A stretch of 64,000 nucleotides of DNA from Chlorobiaceae bacterium. GTDB taxonomy: Bacteria; Bacteroidota; Chlorobiia; Chlorobiales; Chlorobiaceae. The notes under the pieces were generated by a model. The model was given only the letters and a program-made list of their open reading frames with translations, had not been told where the DNA came from and did not search any database. The stretch spans positions 1 through 64,000 of the forward strand of contig JAAXWO010000008.1 in NCBI GenBank assembly GCA_013334965.1, written 5' to 3'. Below are positions 53,895 to 62,779 of the stretch, in pieces. How positions within the stretch are numbered: the stretch's first letter is position 1; each line of letters starts with the position of its first letter. A program made the position numbers and the translations under genes.

Positions 53895-54290
53895 ATGAAG
53901 AGATGCATCCCGGCCATTCTGCTCATGATGATCTCCCTGGCCGATATCGCTCATGCAGATGCCCGTCGTGTTCAGATTACCATGGAGGCCGCAAAAGAGG
54001 GCGATGCGGCAGCACAGAACAGGCTTGGAGTCTTCTATGAAATCGGGGCAAGTATCGAACAGAGCGATACCGAGGCTGTAAAGTGGTTCCGTATGGCTGC
54101 TGATCAGGAACATGGAGAGGCGCAGTACAATCTCGGTGAGATGTATGAACAGGGGAGAGGTGTGCAAAAAAACATTCAGGAAGCGATTGCACTCTACAAA
54201 AAATCATGTGCAAATGGATGTAAATGTGCCTGTAAACGTTATCGCCTGCTTACAGGAGAAGAAAAGGAGGCTCCTGAGGTTACTTTTTAG
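53895..54290 (+). CDS. small exported Sel1-repeat protein with Cys-rich tail
   Basis: 131 residues: signal peptide (MKRCIPAILLMMISLADIAH), two to three Sel1 repeats (AKEGDAAAQNRLGVFYEIGA, DTEAVKWFRMAADQEHGEAQ, YNLGEMYEQGRGVQKNIQEA), and a C-terminal CANGCKCACKRY with four cysteines within ten residues. Compared with the other Sel1 protein (13555-14157, ending CDNGHSRAC), the cap here has more cysteines and may bind metal or form disulfides. Lies 231 bases after the copper receptor. Confidence 0.8.
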   Translation: MKRCIPAILLMMISLADIAHADARRVQITMEAAKEGDAAAQNRLGVFYEIGASIEQSDTEAVKWFRMAADQEHGEAQYNLGEMYEQGRGVQKNIQEAIALYKKSCANGCKCACKRYRLLTGEEKEAPEVTF

Positions 54291-55323
54291 TAATAAGCCG
54301 TTTTGTTGTGCAGAACATTAACAAATATCTATTTTTTTAACAAGGCACAGCGTATTTATATCGTATTATAGCCAATACCCGCCAGCAGTTCTTCAGAAGC
54401 GAGAAAATGGGATAAAGGAAATATATACCGTATTATTACCTCACCACACTCAACCCCACAAATAGTTTAATTATCCAGCCTCCGGAATTTGGCGTATTTA
54501 TATGATAATAACTTCATATCTGCAATAAGTTTCAGCTCTTCTTTAGAAATATGATAATTATGATCTTCCGGATTTGGATAATCAAAAACATTTTGTTAAA
54601 ATTGTTGAGTTAGGGCCAAGTAGCAGCAGAGAAGCGGAAGGTAGATAGTAACTATTATTAACGCTTCATCCCACTGACTGCAAGAAATCAACATGATAAC
54701 AGATTCCGAAAATTGATCAGGGTTTTCCTGATTTATTCGGTCTAAGAACTACGATGTAGCATCTACACGAACGACTTGTCTTGGCCTTTAATCACGTTTC
54801 ATCGGCTTATTGTCTCTCAGGGTTCCTTGTAGAGGGTTTCAGATCTCGTCATCATTAGGGGAATGCCTTAATCATGCGAACCGGGACATTATTGGGCAGT
54901 AGCATTATTGATGCCATGATGCCTTCTTGGGGTTTATTGCGCATATCTGAAAGGTAATCGTCGTTTGTTCGCCTATATAACATAACTGTCTATATGGGTA
55001 GTGCTGAATTTATACGCCATTATTTCCATTTCTTTTTTTGTTACGGCTTTATCTGTCTTTAGTCTTATTAACAATTGTTACTATACGAAGAACATAAGTC
55101 GTAGTGTTTTTATGTTGTTCCATGTTGTAATTCAATAGTTGGCAAGGTTCATCGTTGATCAAGGTTAACGATTGTTATGGCTTGTGTTAAGGACGTAATA
55201 TTCATGTTGTCGTGCTGCTCGTTATCAGGAGCCTCCAACTGGAACTAAGCTTTATCTGTCTCTCGTCTCGTATTGCATTTTTCGTCAATATCAAACTACC
55301 ATCCACTCAAAGGGAGAGTTTTT
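54291..55323. other. 1 kb AT-rich non-coding region upstream of cyc2
   Basis: No frame has a credible start plus length plus composition. It includes AT-rich stretches and several A/T-tract motifs. For a bacterial chromosome it is unusually long, and it directly precedes cyc2; it could be a large regulatory region, contain a small RNA, or hold eroded genes. Confidence 0.5.
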
Positions 55324-56556
55324 ATGAGAAGAAAATTAACCATTGCCTCAGTTGTATCACTGTGTACTGTGCCGATGCTGTTGCCGAGCCAGGACGCTTC
55401 GGCTATTCCGGTATTCGCACGTAAGTACCAGACATCCTGCTACACCTGTCACTCTGGGTTCCCGACCAGAAACGCATTCGGAGAAGCGTTCAGAAACAAC
55501 GGTTATCGCTGGCCGGGTGGGGAAGATGAGGATAAGTCAAAGCAGGAACAGCTGAAGCTGGGCGCAGATGGCTGGAAAAAAACCTTCCCGGAAACTCCGT
55601 GGCCAGGCGAAATTCCGGGTTACGCTCCCGTTTCGCTCTGGATCAGAGGCGATCTGCTCAAGTTCACCCAGGAGACCACTAACCCCAATGGAACGGTCAA
55701 CACCAAGCAGCTTCTGAACAACTCCAACGGCCCGTTGGGCAGCACTACCTTGTTCTTCGGCGGCACCATGGGTGACAACCTTTCCGCATTCGGTCAGTAT
55801 AACATGGGCGCTACGGCAACCGCTGCTACCGGTCACCTTATCTGGGCATTCAAGCCGGGCATCAACGTTGCTTTTGGTAATGGTTTCACCGAGTGGAGCT
55901 TCGGTAACGCCATCTCGACCTATACCGGCACCTTCCCGACCCAGGGTCTCGGAACGGAATTCACCTATACCACCGGTGACAAGGGCGGCTTCAAGCTGGC
56001 GGCAGGTTCCTCACAGAATGGTAATGCTGTGGCGACGGCGGCCAACAGCGTGAATGACCTCATGTATCTCAGGGCTAAATACAAATTCGGCGGTGCAGGT
56101 CTTCTGAGCGGTGCAGGTGGAACATACGGCAACGAATTTGTCGGTCTTGACAACCACATTGCGCTTGGAGCAACCTATGTCAATATCAAAAAAGGCGTTC
56201 TGACGACTGGTAACTATGCTGGCGAAACCGCGGTATACGGTGCAGACGTAACCGGCAACATCGGCAACCTGTCGTTAGGCGCAGCTTACAGCAGGGACCA
56301 GGACCTCAAACTTGACAACTATAGGGTTGATGCGATCTATTTCCTCTACCCATGGATGAAGGCCACCATGACCTACGCCAATGTCAGGTCGGGTGACAAA
56401 GCAAACCAGCCGACAGTGGCGGCAGGCGTTACCGCCCATCTCAGGGCAAATGCCTATCTTACTGCGCTTTACACCTATCAGACAAAGGAAAGGAACACGC
56501 CGACAAGCGTCTCTAACCCTGATACGTTTGCGCTCACAGCAGGCTTCTGCTTCTGA
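55324..56556 (+). CDS. cyc2: Cyc2-type outer-membrane cytochrome-porin
   Basis: A 410-residue fused monoheme cytochrome c and beta-barrel porin, the type shown to oxidise iron(II) at the outer membrane in Acidithiobacillus and in neutrophilic iron oxidisers. Signal peptide cleaved after QDASA (about 27). Next to the N-terminus is the heme site CYTCH at residues 39-43 inside FARKYQTSCYTCHSGFPTRN and AFGEAFRNNGYRWPG, the Cyc2 signature. From about residue 75 the barrel follows: ISLWIR-like SLWIRGDLLK, STTLFFGGTMGDNLSAFGQY, FKLAAGSSQNGN, IALGATYVNIKK, NIGNLSLGAAYS, WMKATMTYANVRSGD, NAYLTALYTYQTKERN, ending in FALTAGFCF. AAAGGGAG before ATG 55324 sets the start. Two hairpins follow the stop. Confidence 0.94.
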   Translation: MRRKLTIASVVSLCTVPMLLPSQDASAIPVFARKYQTSCYTCHSGFPTRNAFGEAFRNNGYRWPGGEDEDKSKQEQLKLGADGWKKTFPETPWPGEIPGYAPVSLWIRGDLLKFTQETTNPNGTVNTKQLLNNSNGPLGSTTLFFGGTMGDNLSAFGQYNMGATATAATGHLIWAFKPGINVAFGNGFTEWSFGNAISTYTGTFPTQGLGTEFTYTTGDKGGFKLAAGSSQNGNAVATAANSVNDLMYLRAKYKFGGAGLLSGAGGTYGNEFVGLDNHIALGATYVNIKKGVLTTGNYAGETAVYGADVTGNIGNLSLGAAYSRDQDLKLDNYRVDAIYFLYPWMKATMTYANVRSGDKANQPTVAAGVTAHLRANAYLTALYTYQTKERNTPTSVSNPDTFALTAGFCF

Positions 56557-56581
56557 TCGACAAATGTTCTTTGAATCGGTA

Positions 56582-56624
56582 TGAAGAAGCAAAGTCAACG
56601 TTTCTGTTGATTTTTGCTTCTTCA
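56582..56624 (+). terminator. hairpin 1 downstream of cyc2
   Basis: TGAAGAAGCAAA (56582-56593) pairs perfectly with TTTGCTTCTTCA (56613-56624); inner TCAAC/GTTGA extends the stem. It lies 26 bases after the cyc2 stop and may terminate or stabilise the transcript. Confidence 0.75.
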
Positions 56625-56631
56625 TAGCCTG

Positions 56632-56676
56632 CTGAAACATTATAAGTTGCACTTATATGATGTCTTAATGTTTCAG
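56632..56676 (+). terminator. hairpin 2 downstream of cyc2
   Basis: CTGAAACATTA (56632-56642) pairs with TAATGTTTCAG (56666-56676); inside it ATAAGT/ACTTAT (56642-56656) forms a second stem. It begins seven bases after hairpin 1. No long T run follows either. Confidence 0.65.
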
Positions 56677-56908
56677 ATGACTTCCGATGCGTGATTGTTT
56701 TTGTGGTTCGCATTTAAAGTTGTGTGGCTTTTTTTATTGGTTATGGTTGTGTTGGAGGTGTGTCTGCAGGCCGGTATGCTCCTGATGCATTAGGGCTACG
56801 TCTCTTGCAGGCACGCCTTTTATTATGCCTGTCTTGAATGTATGACAGCTTTCGACAGGAAAGTTTTGAGTTCAGAAATGGTCTTTGTGAAAGATAAAAC
56901 AATCTGCT

Positions 56909-57448
56909 ATGCAGGATCAGTATGAAAATCCCGTGTCTGGAAACGGCCCAGAGGTATCCGGAGACAGGCGGCAATTTCTTACACGCGTAGGATGGGGGAG
57001 TCTTGCCGGCTTTCTCGCGATCAACTCTTTCGCGTTTTTACGCTTCTTTTTCCCAAGAGTGCTATTCGAACCACCGTCAAGATTTAAAGTCGGATTTCCC
57101 AATGATTATCCGCCGGGTGTGGTGAATTCGCAATATCAGAGGGAGTTCGGCACCTGGATCATCCGGTTGCAGGACGGACGTTTTTTTGCGATGGAATCCA
57201 GATGTACGCATCTCGGGTGTACGCCCAGCTGGATGGAGTCGCAGAAAAAATTCAAATGTCCGTGCCACGGCAGCGGCTATTACATTACCGGCTTGAACTT
57301 TGAAGGCCCGGCTCCGAGACCGATGGACCGTTTCAAGATCAGTATCGCCGAGGATGGTCAGCTTCAGGTGGACAAGACCATCAAGTACCCTGGCATACCG
57401 GGAAGGGAATCGAACGAAGTCTATCCACAGAGCCTTCTGAAGGCTTGA
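56909..57448 (+). CDS. petC: Rieske iron-sulfur protein
   Basis: 179 residues; the [2Fe-2S] subunit of a cytochrome bc-type complex. N-terminal membrane anchor (VGWGSLAGFLAINSFAFLRF), preceded by DRRQFLT which resembles a Tat signal with its RR. The cluster-binding motifs are complete: CTHLGC (99-104) and CPCHGS (117-122), with GPAPRPMDRF after them. First gene of a compact run (ferredoxin, cytochrome b, subunit IV, octaheme cytochrome). 352 bases after cyc2, and beyond its hairpins, so probably its own transcript. Start by ATG 56909; no strong ribosome site. Confidence 0.95.
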   Translation: MQDQYENPVSGNGPEVSGDRRQFLTRVGWGSLAGFLAINSFAFLRFFFPRVLFEPPSRFKVGFPNDYPPGVVNSQYQREFGTWIIRLQDGRFFAMESRCTHLGCTPSWMESQKKFKCPCHGSGYYITGLNFEGPAPRPMDRFKISIAEDGQLQVDKTIKYPGIPGRESNEVYPQSLLKA

Positions 57449-57480
57449 TGTCTATAGGTTAATCGAAACAGCGGAGTAAC

Positions 57481-57819
57481 ATGGATACCATCGAAGAGAT
57501 AATTGAAGTCTCGGATCATTCGACAGCACAAGGCGCGCCGGCAACACGTAAAAAAAGGGCTACAGCACAAGTTAACGTAGATCTTTGTACTGGCTGCCGC
57601 ATCTGTGCAAACGTTTGTCCGGTCAACTGCGTCACCATCGTAGCGTCTGAGCTTAACTTCAACGGTGTCTCCAGTGTCGATCAGCAACGCTGTACAGGTT
57701 GTAATATCTGCGCGATCGATTGCCCGTGGTTTGCAATCGAAATGCAGTTCGCTGACGGATCAAGAAGAGACCCTGCTGAATATGCAAAGCAGTTGCAGAG
57801 GCTGCGAGGCTACAGATAA
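57481..57819 (+). CDS. 2[4Fe-4S] ferredoxin within the bc operon
   Basis: 112 residues with an acidic N-terminal ~28-residue extension and two complete 4Fe-4S motifs: [15 protein letters not shown] near residue 36 and [13 protein letters not shown] near 71. No signal peptide, so it is cytoplasmic, unlike the rest of the operon, whose redox centres face the periplasm. The short GGAG before the ATG is a fair ribosome site. It lies 32 bases after the Rieske gene and 29 before cytochrome b. Why a soluble ferredoxin belongs to a bc operon is unknown (see findings). Confidence 0.93.
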   Translation: MDTIEEIIEVSDHSTAQGAPATRKKRATAQVNVDLCTGCRICANVCPVNCVTIVASELNFNGVSSVDQQRCTGCNICAIDCPWFAIEMQFADGSRRDPAEYAKQLQRLRGYR

Positions 57820-57848
57820 AATGTTCGGAAAACAAAATTGTACATCGT

Positions 57849-58616
57849 ATGAACGATTTATTTAACAAGGTGAAAAAAAATCTGATATGGAAATCCGTAT
57901 TCAGAAGGGATTACCGGGATAACGTCAGGGATCGCGCCCTGGCTATCTTCGGTAACGTGTTTCTTCACCTTCATCCTGTGAAGGTTCGCGAAAGCGCCGT
58001 GAAGCTCAGATATACCTGGGGTATGGGCGGTATTACGTTCCTGGCATTCATTATCCTGACCATCACCGGTGTTGTGCTGATGTTCTACTATCATCCCACA
58101 GTCGATCAGGCCTACTCTGACATGAAGGATCTGGAGTTCCAGGTTCCCTATGGTGTCATAACGAGGAACCTGCACAGGTGGGGAGCGCATTTCATGGTCA
58201 TTGTCGTAATGATCCACATGTTCAGGGTATTCATGACCGGCTCTTACAAGGCGCCGCGTCAGTTCAACTGGGGCATTGGAGTCATTCTGCTCGTTTTGAC
58301 GTTCCTGCTGAGTTTCACCGGTTACCTGCTTCCATGGGATCAGCTGGGATTCTGGGCGATCACCGTCGGTACCAACATGGGTGCGGCGACGCCGTTGCTT
58401 GGCTATCAGGGACCGTTCAGCGAATATCTTCACATTACGCCTTATAATGACGTTCGCTTCGCTCTTCTCGGTGGTGCAATAGTCGGTGGTAACGCGCTGC
58501 TCAGATCCTATATCTGGCATTGCATCGCCATCCCGCTTATCGCAACCATTTTAATGGTAGTCCATTTCTGGAGAGTCAGAAAAGACGGTGGAATTTCAAG
58601 ACCTCAAAATAACTGA
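57849..58616 (+). CDS. petB: cytochrome b (b6-type N-terminal half)
   Basis: 255 residues, four predicted membrane helices carrying hemes bL and bH. The histidine ligands have exact b6 spacing: H109 and H123 ([19 protein letters not shown]), H224 and H239 ([19 protein letters not shown]). Other b6 marks: [40 protein letters not shown]. The residue that binds heme ci in b6f complexes (Cys35 of b6, two before GG-I-T) aligns with Gly58, so no heme ci attachment is predicted, and the complex is more like a bc1-type or menaquinol type. The gene is split: the C-terminal half is the next gene. Confidence 0.93.
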   Translation: MNDLFNKVKKNLIWKSVFRRDYRDNVRDRALAIFGNVFLHLHPVKVRESAVKLRYTWGMGGITFLAFIILTITGVVLMFYYHPTVDQAYSDMKDLEFQVPYGVITRNLHRWGAHFMVIVVMIHMFRVFMTGSYKAPRQFNWGIGVILLVLTFLLSFTGYLLPWDQLGFWAITVGTNMGAATPLLGYQGPFSEYLHITPYNDVRFALLGGAIVGGNALLRSYIWHCIAIPLIATILMVVHFWRVRKDGGISRPQNN

Positions 58617-58630
58617 CAGGGCAAGAGACT

Positions 58631-59515
58631 ATGAACCCATTTATCGAAATCATTACCCAGCCAGATAATATTGCCATCGTGATCATGATCTTGATGGTGA
58701 GCTTTTTCATGGTATGGGCTTTTCAGCAGGCTTTTCAGAACGACAAGCTCAAGTCGGCAGGATATGCCGTTGACGGTGAACTCGACAAGGATGTCGATAC
58801 CTTCAAGCCTCTTGTACGCATTGAGCTTCTGATCTCGCTGGCGGTCATGCTGTTCCTGACTGTCTGGTCGATTGTTGTCGATGCCCCACTGGAAGAGATT
58901 GCAAACCCGACGTTGACACCGAACCCTGCAAAAGCGCCCTGGTACTTCCTTGGCCTTCAGGAACTGCTGGTTTACTTCGATCCCTGGCTTGCGGGTGTCG
59001 TCCTGCCGTCATTGATCGTCGTCGGTCTTATTGCAATTCCCTATATCGACATCAACCCGAAAGGAAACGGATATTACACCTTTTCAGAAAGGAAATATTC
59101 TATCCTGATTTTCTCGTTCGGCTTTTTCGTGCTTTGGCTCCTTCTGATCGTTATCGGCGTTTTCGACAGGGGACCGGGATGGTTGTGGTACTGGCCCTGG
59201 CAGGAGTGGGATATCCAAAGGGTTGTTTATGAGCCCACCAGGGATCTCTCAAATCTTGTAGGTATTGAGTCCCGTTCATTGCCAGGATTTATAATAGGTG
59301 CCGTTGTCGTGGGCGCTTATATGATCGGCGGAATGATCTGGCCTTACAAATACTGGCAGAAGAAAAATCCCGAAATGCTCCAGCAGCTCGGCATGACTCG
59401 TTATGTCACTATTGTATTTCTCTTCATCACGATGATGTCTGTGCCGATCAAGATGATCCTGAGGCTGGTTTTCCTTGTTAAATATGTATGGATAACCCCC
59501 TGGTTCAACGTGTGA
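58631..59515 (+). CDS. subunit IV-like C-terminal half of cytochrome b
   Basis: 294 residues, about six hydrophobic segments, longer than the ~160 residues of subunit IV of b6f. Carries the quinol-site region NPAKAPWYFLGLQELLVYFD, in which the usual PEWY reads A-P-W-Y (P103 W104 Y105), so the glutamate is replaced. Variation here is known in low-potential (menaquinone) complexes. The C-terminal part adds two more helices (IGAVVVGAYMIGGMIWPY and VFLFITMMSVPIKMILRLVF) absent from plant subunit IV. Fourteen bases after petB, so co-translated. Confidence 0.9.
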   Translation: MNPFIEIITQPDNIAIVIMILMVSFFMVWAFQQAFQNDKLKSAGYAVDGELDKDVDTFKPLVRIELLISLAVMLFLTVWSIVVDAPLEEIANPTLTPNPAKAPWYFLGLQELLVYFDPWLAGVVLPSLIVVGLIAIPYIDINPKGNGYYTFSERKYSILIFSFGFFVLWLLLIVIGVFDRGPGWLWYWPWQEWDIQRVVYEPTRDLSNLVGIESRSLPGFIIGAVVVGAYMIGGMIWPYKYWQKKNPEMLQQLGMTRYVTIVFLFITMMSVPIKMILRLVFLVKYVWITPWFNV

Positions 59516-59566
59516 TGCACGGATCCATTTCAGGTACTGTATTGCCCATCAAAAATTCTGTTGAAT

Positions 59567-62179
59567 ATGGCGAATGAGAATAACAACAAATCCCCGTACA
59601 GAGCGTATCTCTTTGTTTTTTTCAGTGTCTCCCTGTTGATTCTTTCGGCTTGGGTAATCTGGAACGACGAGTTCGGTCTGAGACCGTGGAAGCATTACCA
59701 GAAAGAGTACAAGTCGTTGAAGCATGACCAGCTTGTCAATGACTACAAGAAAGCTCAGCTGGAGTTTCACAGAAGCGGTGGGGCAAAGCGCCTTGCCGAC
59801 CTCAAGGCTCAGCTCAGCAAGGCTGAAGAGGCTCTGAAAAGCAAAGGCGTCGGAGAGAAGTACACCCAGTTAAGCAATAAGCTGGATGAACTCCAGAAGC
59901 AGGCCTCTGACAACCAGAAAAAGCTTCAGACGGTTCGCGGCAAGTATCTGGAAACTGAGTATTTCTTCACAAAAACTCAGAAACCTGAATACAAAAAGCA
60001 GATGGATGAGCTGCAGCTCCAAATCGATGCCATTGATAAACAGGGCAAGGAGCTTCAGGCCAAACAGGAGCCGGTCAGCCAGTCCATGTCACAGCTTGCA
60101 GGCAACATTCCTGCAATCAAGGCCGAAATTGAACAGCTGAACAAAATCCTTGAAGACAAAAAAGAGAAAATTGCGAATAACGAGACCGCACCGATCGAGA
60201 TCAAGCAGTTTCTTATCAAGGATATAGATAAGGCTGACCGTTGCGTTTCCTGCCATGTAGGAATTGATTCGCCGAAGCAGCCATCGACTAAACAACCGTA
60301 TACCAAGCATCCCCTGATGTCAGTCTATCTTGGGCACCATGACCCAGGAAAATTCGGATGTACATTCTGCCATCGAGGTCAGGGACGTGCGACGACTACT
60401 GTTGAAAAGGCACACGGCAAAGCGAAGTATTGGGATGAACCGCTTCTTAAGGGTGACATGACCCAGACTTCATGCCTGAATTGCCATGGCGACATCAAGA
60501 ACCTTCGCGGTGCTGAAAGCATTACCAAAAACACCGAGCTGATCAGGAAATACGGTTGCTACAGCTGCCACAAGATTCCCGGTTACGAAGGGATGGGCGA
60601 TGTAGGGCCCGAACTGACCCAGGTCGGAACAAAGGTAAATTATACTTGGGCCGTAGACTGGCTGCTTGATCCCAAGAAGTACTTCTCGACGGCTCGTATG
60701 CCCAAGTTCTACTTTACCCAGGACCAGGCTGAAGCCATTGCAGATTACCTCTTCAGCATGTCGGGTTCAGAAAGGAAAGATGTCGACATTGCCGCAGTAA
60801 AGAACGATCCCAAGCTTGTCGAGCAGGGGAAGGTTCTGTGGAGCCAGGCGCGATGCAACCTTTGCCATGCCACAGGCGGACGCGGCGGTGACCACTCGAA
60901 GGTCTATGCACCTGACCTGAGCAAGGTCGGCAGCAAAGTAAACAAGACCTGGTTGTTCAACTGGATCAAGGATCCGAACAAGTATTTCCCGGGCACGAAA
61001 ATGCCGCGCTTCAGGTTTACTGATCAGGAGATCAGCGCTCTTGTAGATTATATCGCAAACGAATACCAGGACGATGAGGCTGAGAGCAAGTATGCCACTC
61101 CGCAAACGATTCAGGCCGAATCCATCAAAAAGGGTAAAGACCTGGTCCAGCAATACGGATGTTATGGTTGCCATAAGATGCGTGGCATGGAGATGGTTCA
61201 GGTTGCTCCTTCGCTTAAAGCCCAGGGGGTTACCTTCCTGAGAAGTGATGAAATGCGTGAGAAAATCGGTACGGAGCTCTCTTCCATTGGCAGCAAGCCG
61301 CTTGAATTGCTCGATTTCGGTAAACTGAAAAAATCGATTCCGAACGATCGTCTCAGCTACATCAAGCAGAAGTTGCGCGATCCAAGGGGCTTCCGTCTGG
61401 GCCTGCGCATGCCTAACTTCAGGCTATCAGAAAAAGAGGTTAATGAGCTGTCCGCTGTTCTGTATGGATTCACCGATTCAAACGCTCCTGTGCGTTTCAT
61501 GGTACCGTCCCGACAGGAACTTGACAAGATGGCCGGTGTGCAGGGATATAAATTCACCGGTGACTTCGCCAAGGTTATCGCTGATGTGAAGTGCACGAAC
61601 TGTCATACGATCAAGGGAATCGGCGCTGATTATGCACCGGATCTTACGCTGGCTGGCAGCAAGCTGCAGGAGAGCTGGATTCGCAACTTCCTTGCAAACC
61701 CTGACATGATCCGTCCGCTGCTGCAGCAGATGCCTAAGCTCGGGTTGAGCCAGGCCAAGAATCCGGTTAAGGTAACCATGCCCAAGTTCAATCTCGGCAA
61801 GCAGAAGGTAGAAGACACCAACAGGTCTGATGTGGATGTCGTGGTCAACTACTTCCAGCAGGAGCTGGTAACGACCGATATCCCGAAAAACATCCCTGTC
61901 ATCGCCGATGTCGCCATGCCTGAACAGATAGCACAAGGCAAGAAGCTTTACGATGATAAAGGATGTATAGCCTGTCACCAGATCGGCACGGACGGCGGTG
62001 CAGTCGGCCCGAACCTGTCAAACGTCGGCAATCGCCTGTTACCAGGCTTTATCTTCAAGCATCTTGAGAATTCACGGAAGTTCAAGTCGGATATCGTCGA
62101 ACCGAATTACGGCTTTACAGAACGCGAAAGAGTTCTCTTGACAAACTTTTTGATGACCCTGAAACTCAGTGCCAAGTGA
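59567..62179 (+). CDS. membrane-anchored octaheme cytochrome c
   Basis: 870 residues. An N-terminal helix (AYLFVFFSVSLLILSAWVI) anchors it, then about 190 residues of charged coiled coil (KAQLSKAEEALKSKG, KLDELQKQASDNQKKLQTVR, AEIEQLNKILEDKKEKIANN) hold it away from the membrane. Eight CxxCH heme sites follow, at residues about 226, 265, 303, 331, 430, 532, 676 and 800 (CVSCH, CTFCH, CLNCH, CYSCH, CNLCH, CYGCH, CTNCH, CIACH). Several later ones sit in class-I-like domains with GPELTQVG or APDLSKVG and a MP or WxxxWL motif. It takes the place of cytochrome c1 and c. ATG 59567 or TTG 59561; no strong ribosome site. Confidence 0.92.
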   Translation: MANENNNKSPYRAYLFVFFSVSLLILSAWVIWNDEFGLRPWKHYQKEYKSLKHDQLVNDYKKAQLEFHRSGGAKRLADLKAQLSKAEEALKSKGVGEKYTQLSNKLDELQKQASDNQKKLQTVRGKYLETEYFFTKTQKPEYKKQMDELQLQIDAIDKQGKELQAKQEPVSQSMSQLAGNIPAIKAEIEQLNKILEDKKEKIANNETAPIEIKQFLIKDIDKADRCVSCHVGIDSPKQPSTKQPYTKHPLMSVYLGHHDPGKFGCTFCHRGQGRATTTVEKAHGKAKYWDEPLLKGDMTQTSCLNCHGDIKNLRGAESITKNTELIRKYGCYSCHKIPGYEGMGDVGPELTQVGTKVNYTWAVDWLLDPKKYFSTARMPKFYFTQDQAEAIADYLFSMSGSERKDVDIAAVKNDPKLVEQGKVLWSQARCNLCHATGGRGGDHSKVYAPDLSKVGSKVNKTWLFNWIKDPNKYFPGTKMPRFRFTDQEISALVDYIANEYQDDEAESKYATPQTIQAESIKKGKDLVQQYGCYGCHKMRGMEMVQVAPSLKAQGVTFLRSDEMREKIGTELSSIGSKPLELLDFGKLKKSIPNDRLSYIKQKLRDPRGFRLGLRMPNFRLSEKEVNELSAVLYGFTDSNAPVRFMVPSRQELDKMAGVQGYKFTGDFAKVIADVKCTNCHTIKGIGADYAPDLTLAGSKLQESWIRNFLANPDMIRPLLQQMPKLGLSQAKNPVKVTMPKFNLGKQKVEDTNRSDVDVVVNYFQQELVTTDIPKNIPVIADVAMPEQIAQGKKLYDDKGCIACHQIGTDGGAVGPNLSNVGNRLLPGFIFKHLENSRKFKSDIVEPNYGFTERERVLLTNFLMTLKLSAK

Positions 62180-62628
62180 TGAAAACAAAAGTATCAATCA
62201 GCAAATTCGCCCTTTTCGCCGCAATCCCCGCGCTTATGCTCGCGGGGTGCGGCAAACCGCAGGGCAAGGCAGGGAAAGTTATCGCAAAAGGCGGGTCGGC
62301 TGACTCTCTGGCTGCCGCCGAGGCCAATGCGAACCTGCCTTTCGATGTAAAGGAAGGCAAACGCCTGTTTTCCCACTACTGTTCGGTATGCCACGGGGAG
62401 ACCGGTGATGGAACAGGTCAATATTATGGTTCTTCACTGCAGCCTTCGCCAGCTAATTTCACCGACAAGGCTTTCATGAAAAACATGACAGATGAGTCCC
62501 TGACCAAATCCATCACTGGTGGTTCTGCATCTGTCGGAAAATCAAACATGTGTCCTCCATGGGGAAAAACGTTTGAAAGCGATGAAATCGAGTGTCTGGT
62601 CGCATATGTAAAAACATTTTCTAAATAA
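62179..62628 (+). CDS. monoheme cytochrome c lipoprotein
   Basis: 149 residues. Lipoprotein signal with lipobox LMLAGC, then a spacer and one cytochrome c domain: VKEGKRLFSHYCSVCHGETG carries CSVCH, and the sixth ligand is a Met, probably in SNMCPPWGKTF. Its ATG overlaps the preceding stop (TGATG), so translation is coupled to the octaheme gene. It is a probable mobile or tethered electron carrier between Cyc2 and the complex or the photosynthetic reaction centre. Confidence 0.92.
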   Translation: MKTKVSISKFALFAAIPALMLAGCGKPQGKAGKVIAKGGSADSLAAAEANANLPFDVKEGKRLFSHYCSVCHGETGDGTGQYYGSSLQPSPANFTDKAFMKNMTDESLTKSITGGSASVGKSNMCPPWGKTFESDEIECLVAYVKTFSK

Positions 62629-62779
62629 TGAGTTAATCTGAGGAACTGCAACATGCGGTAGTGTTGTTATTATCGCTGTATTGTGACCAGATGCATGATT
62701 GCTTATATTTTAGAAATTTCAAGTTCAGGGTAATTCCAGTACGCTTATCTATTAAAAACATCAACAGCAAGGAGTAAGT

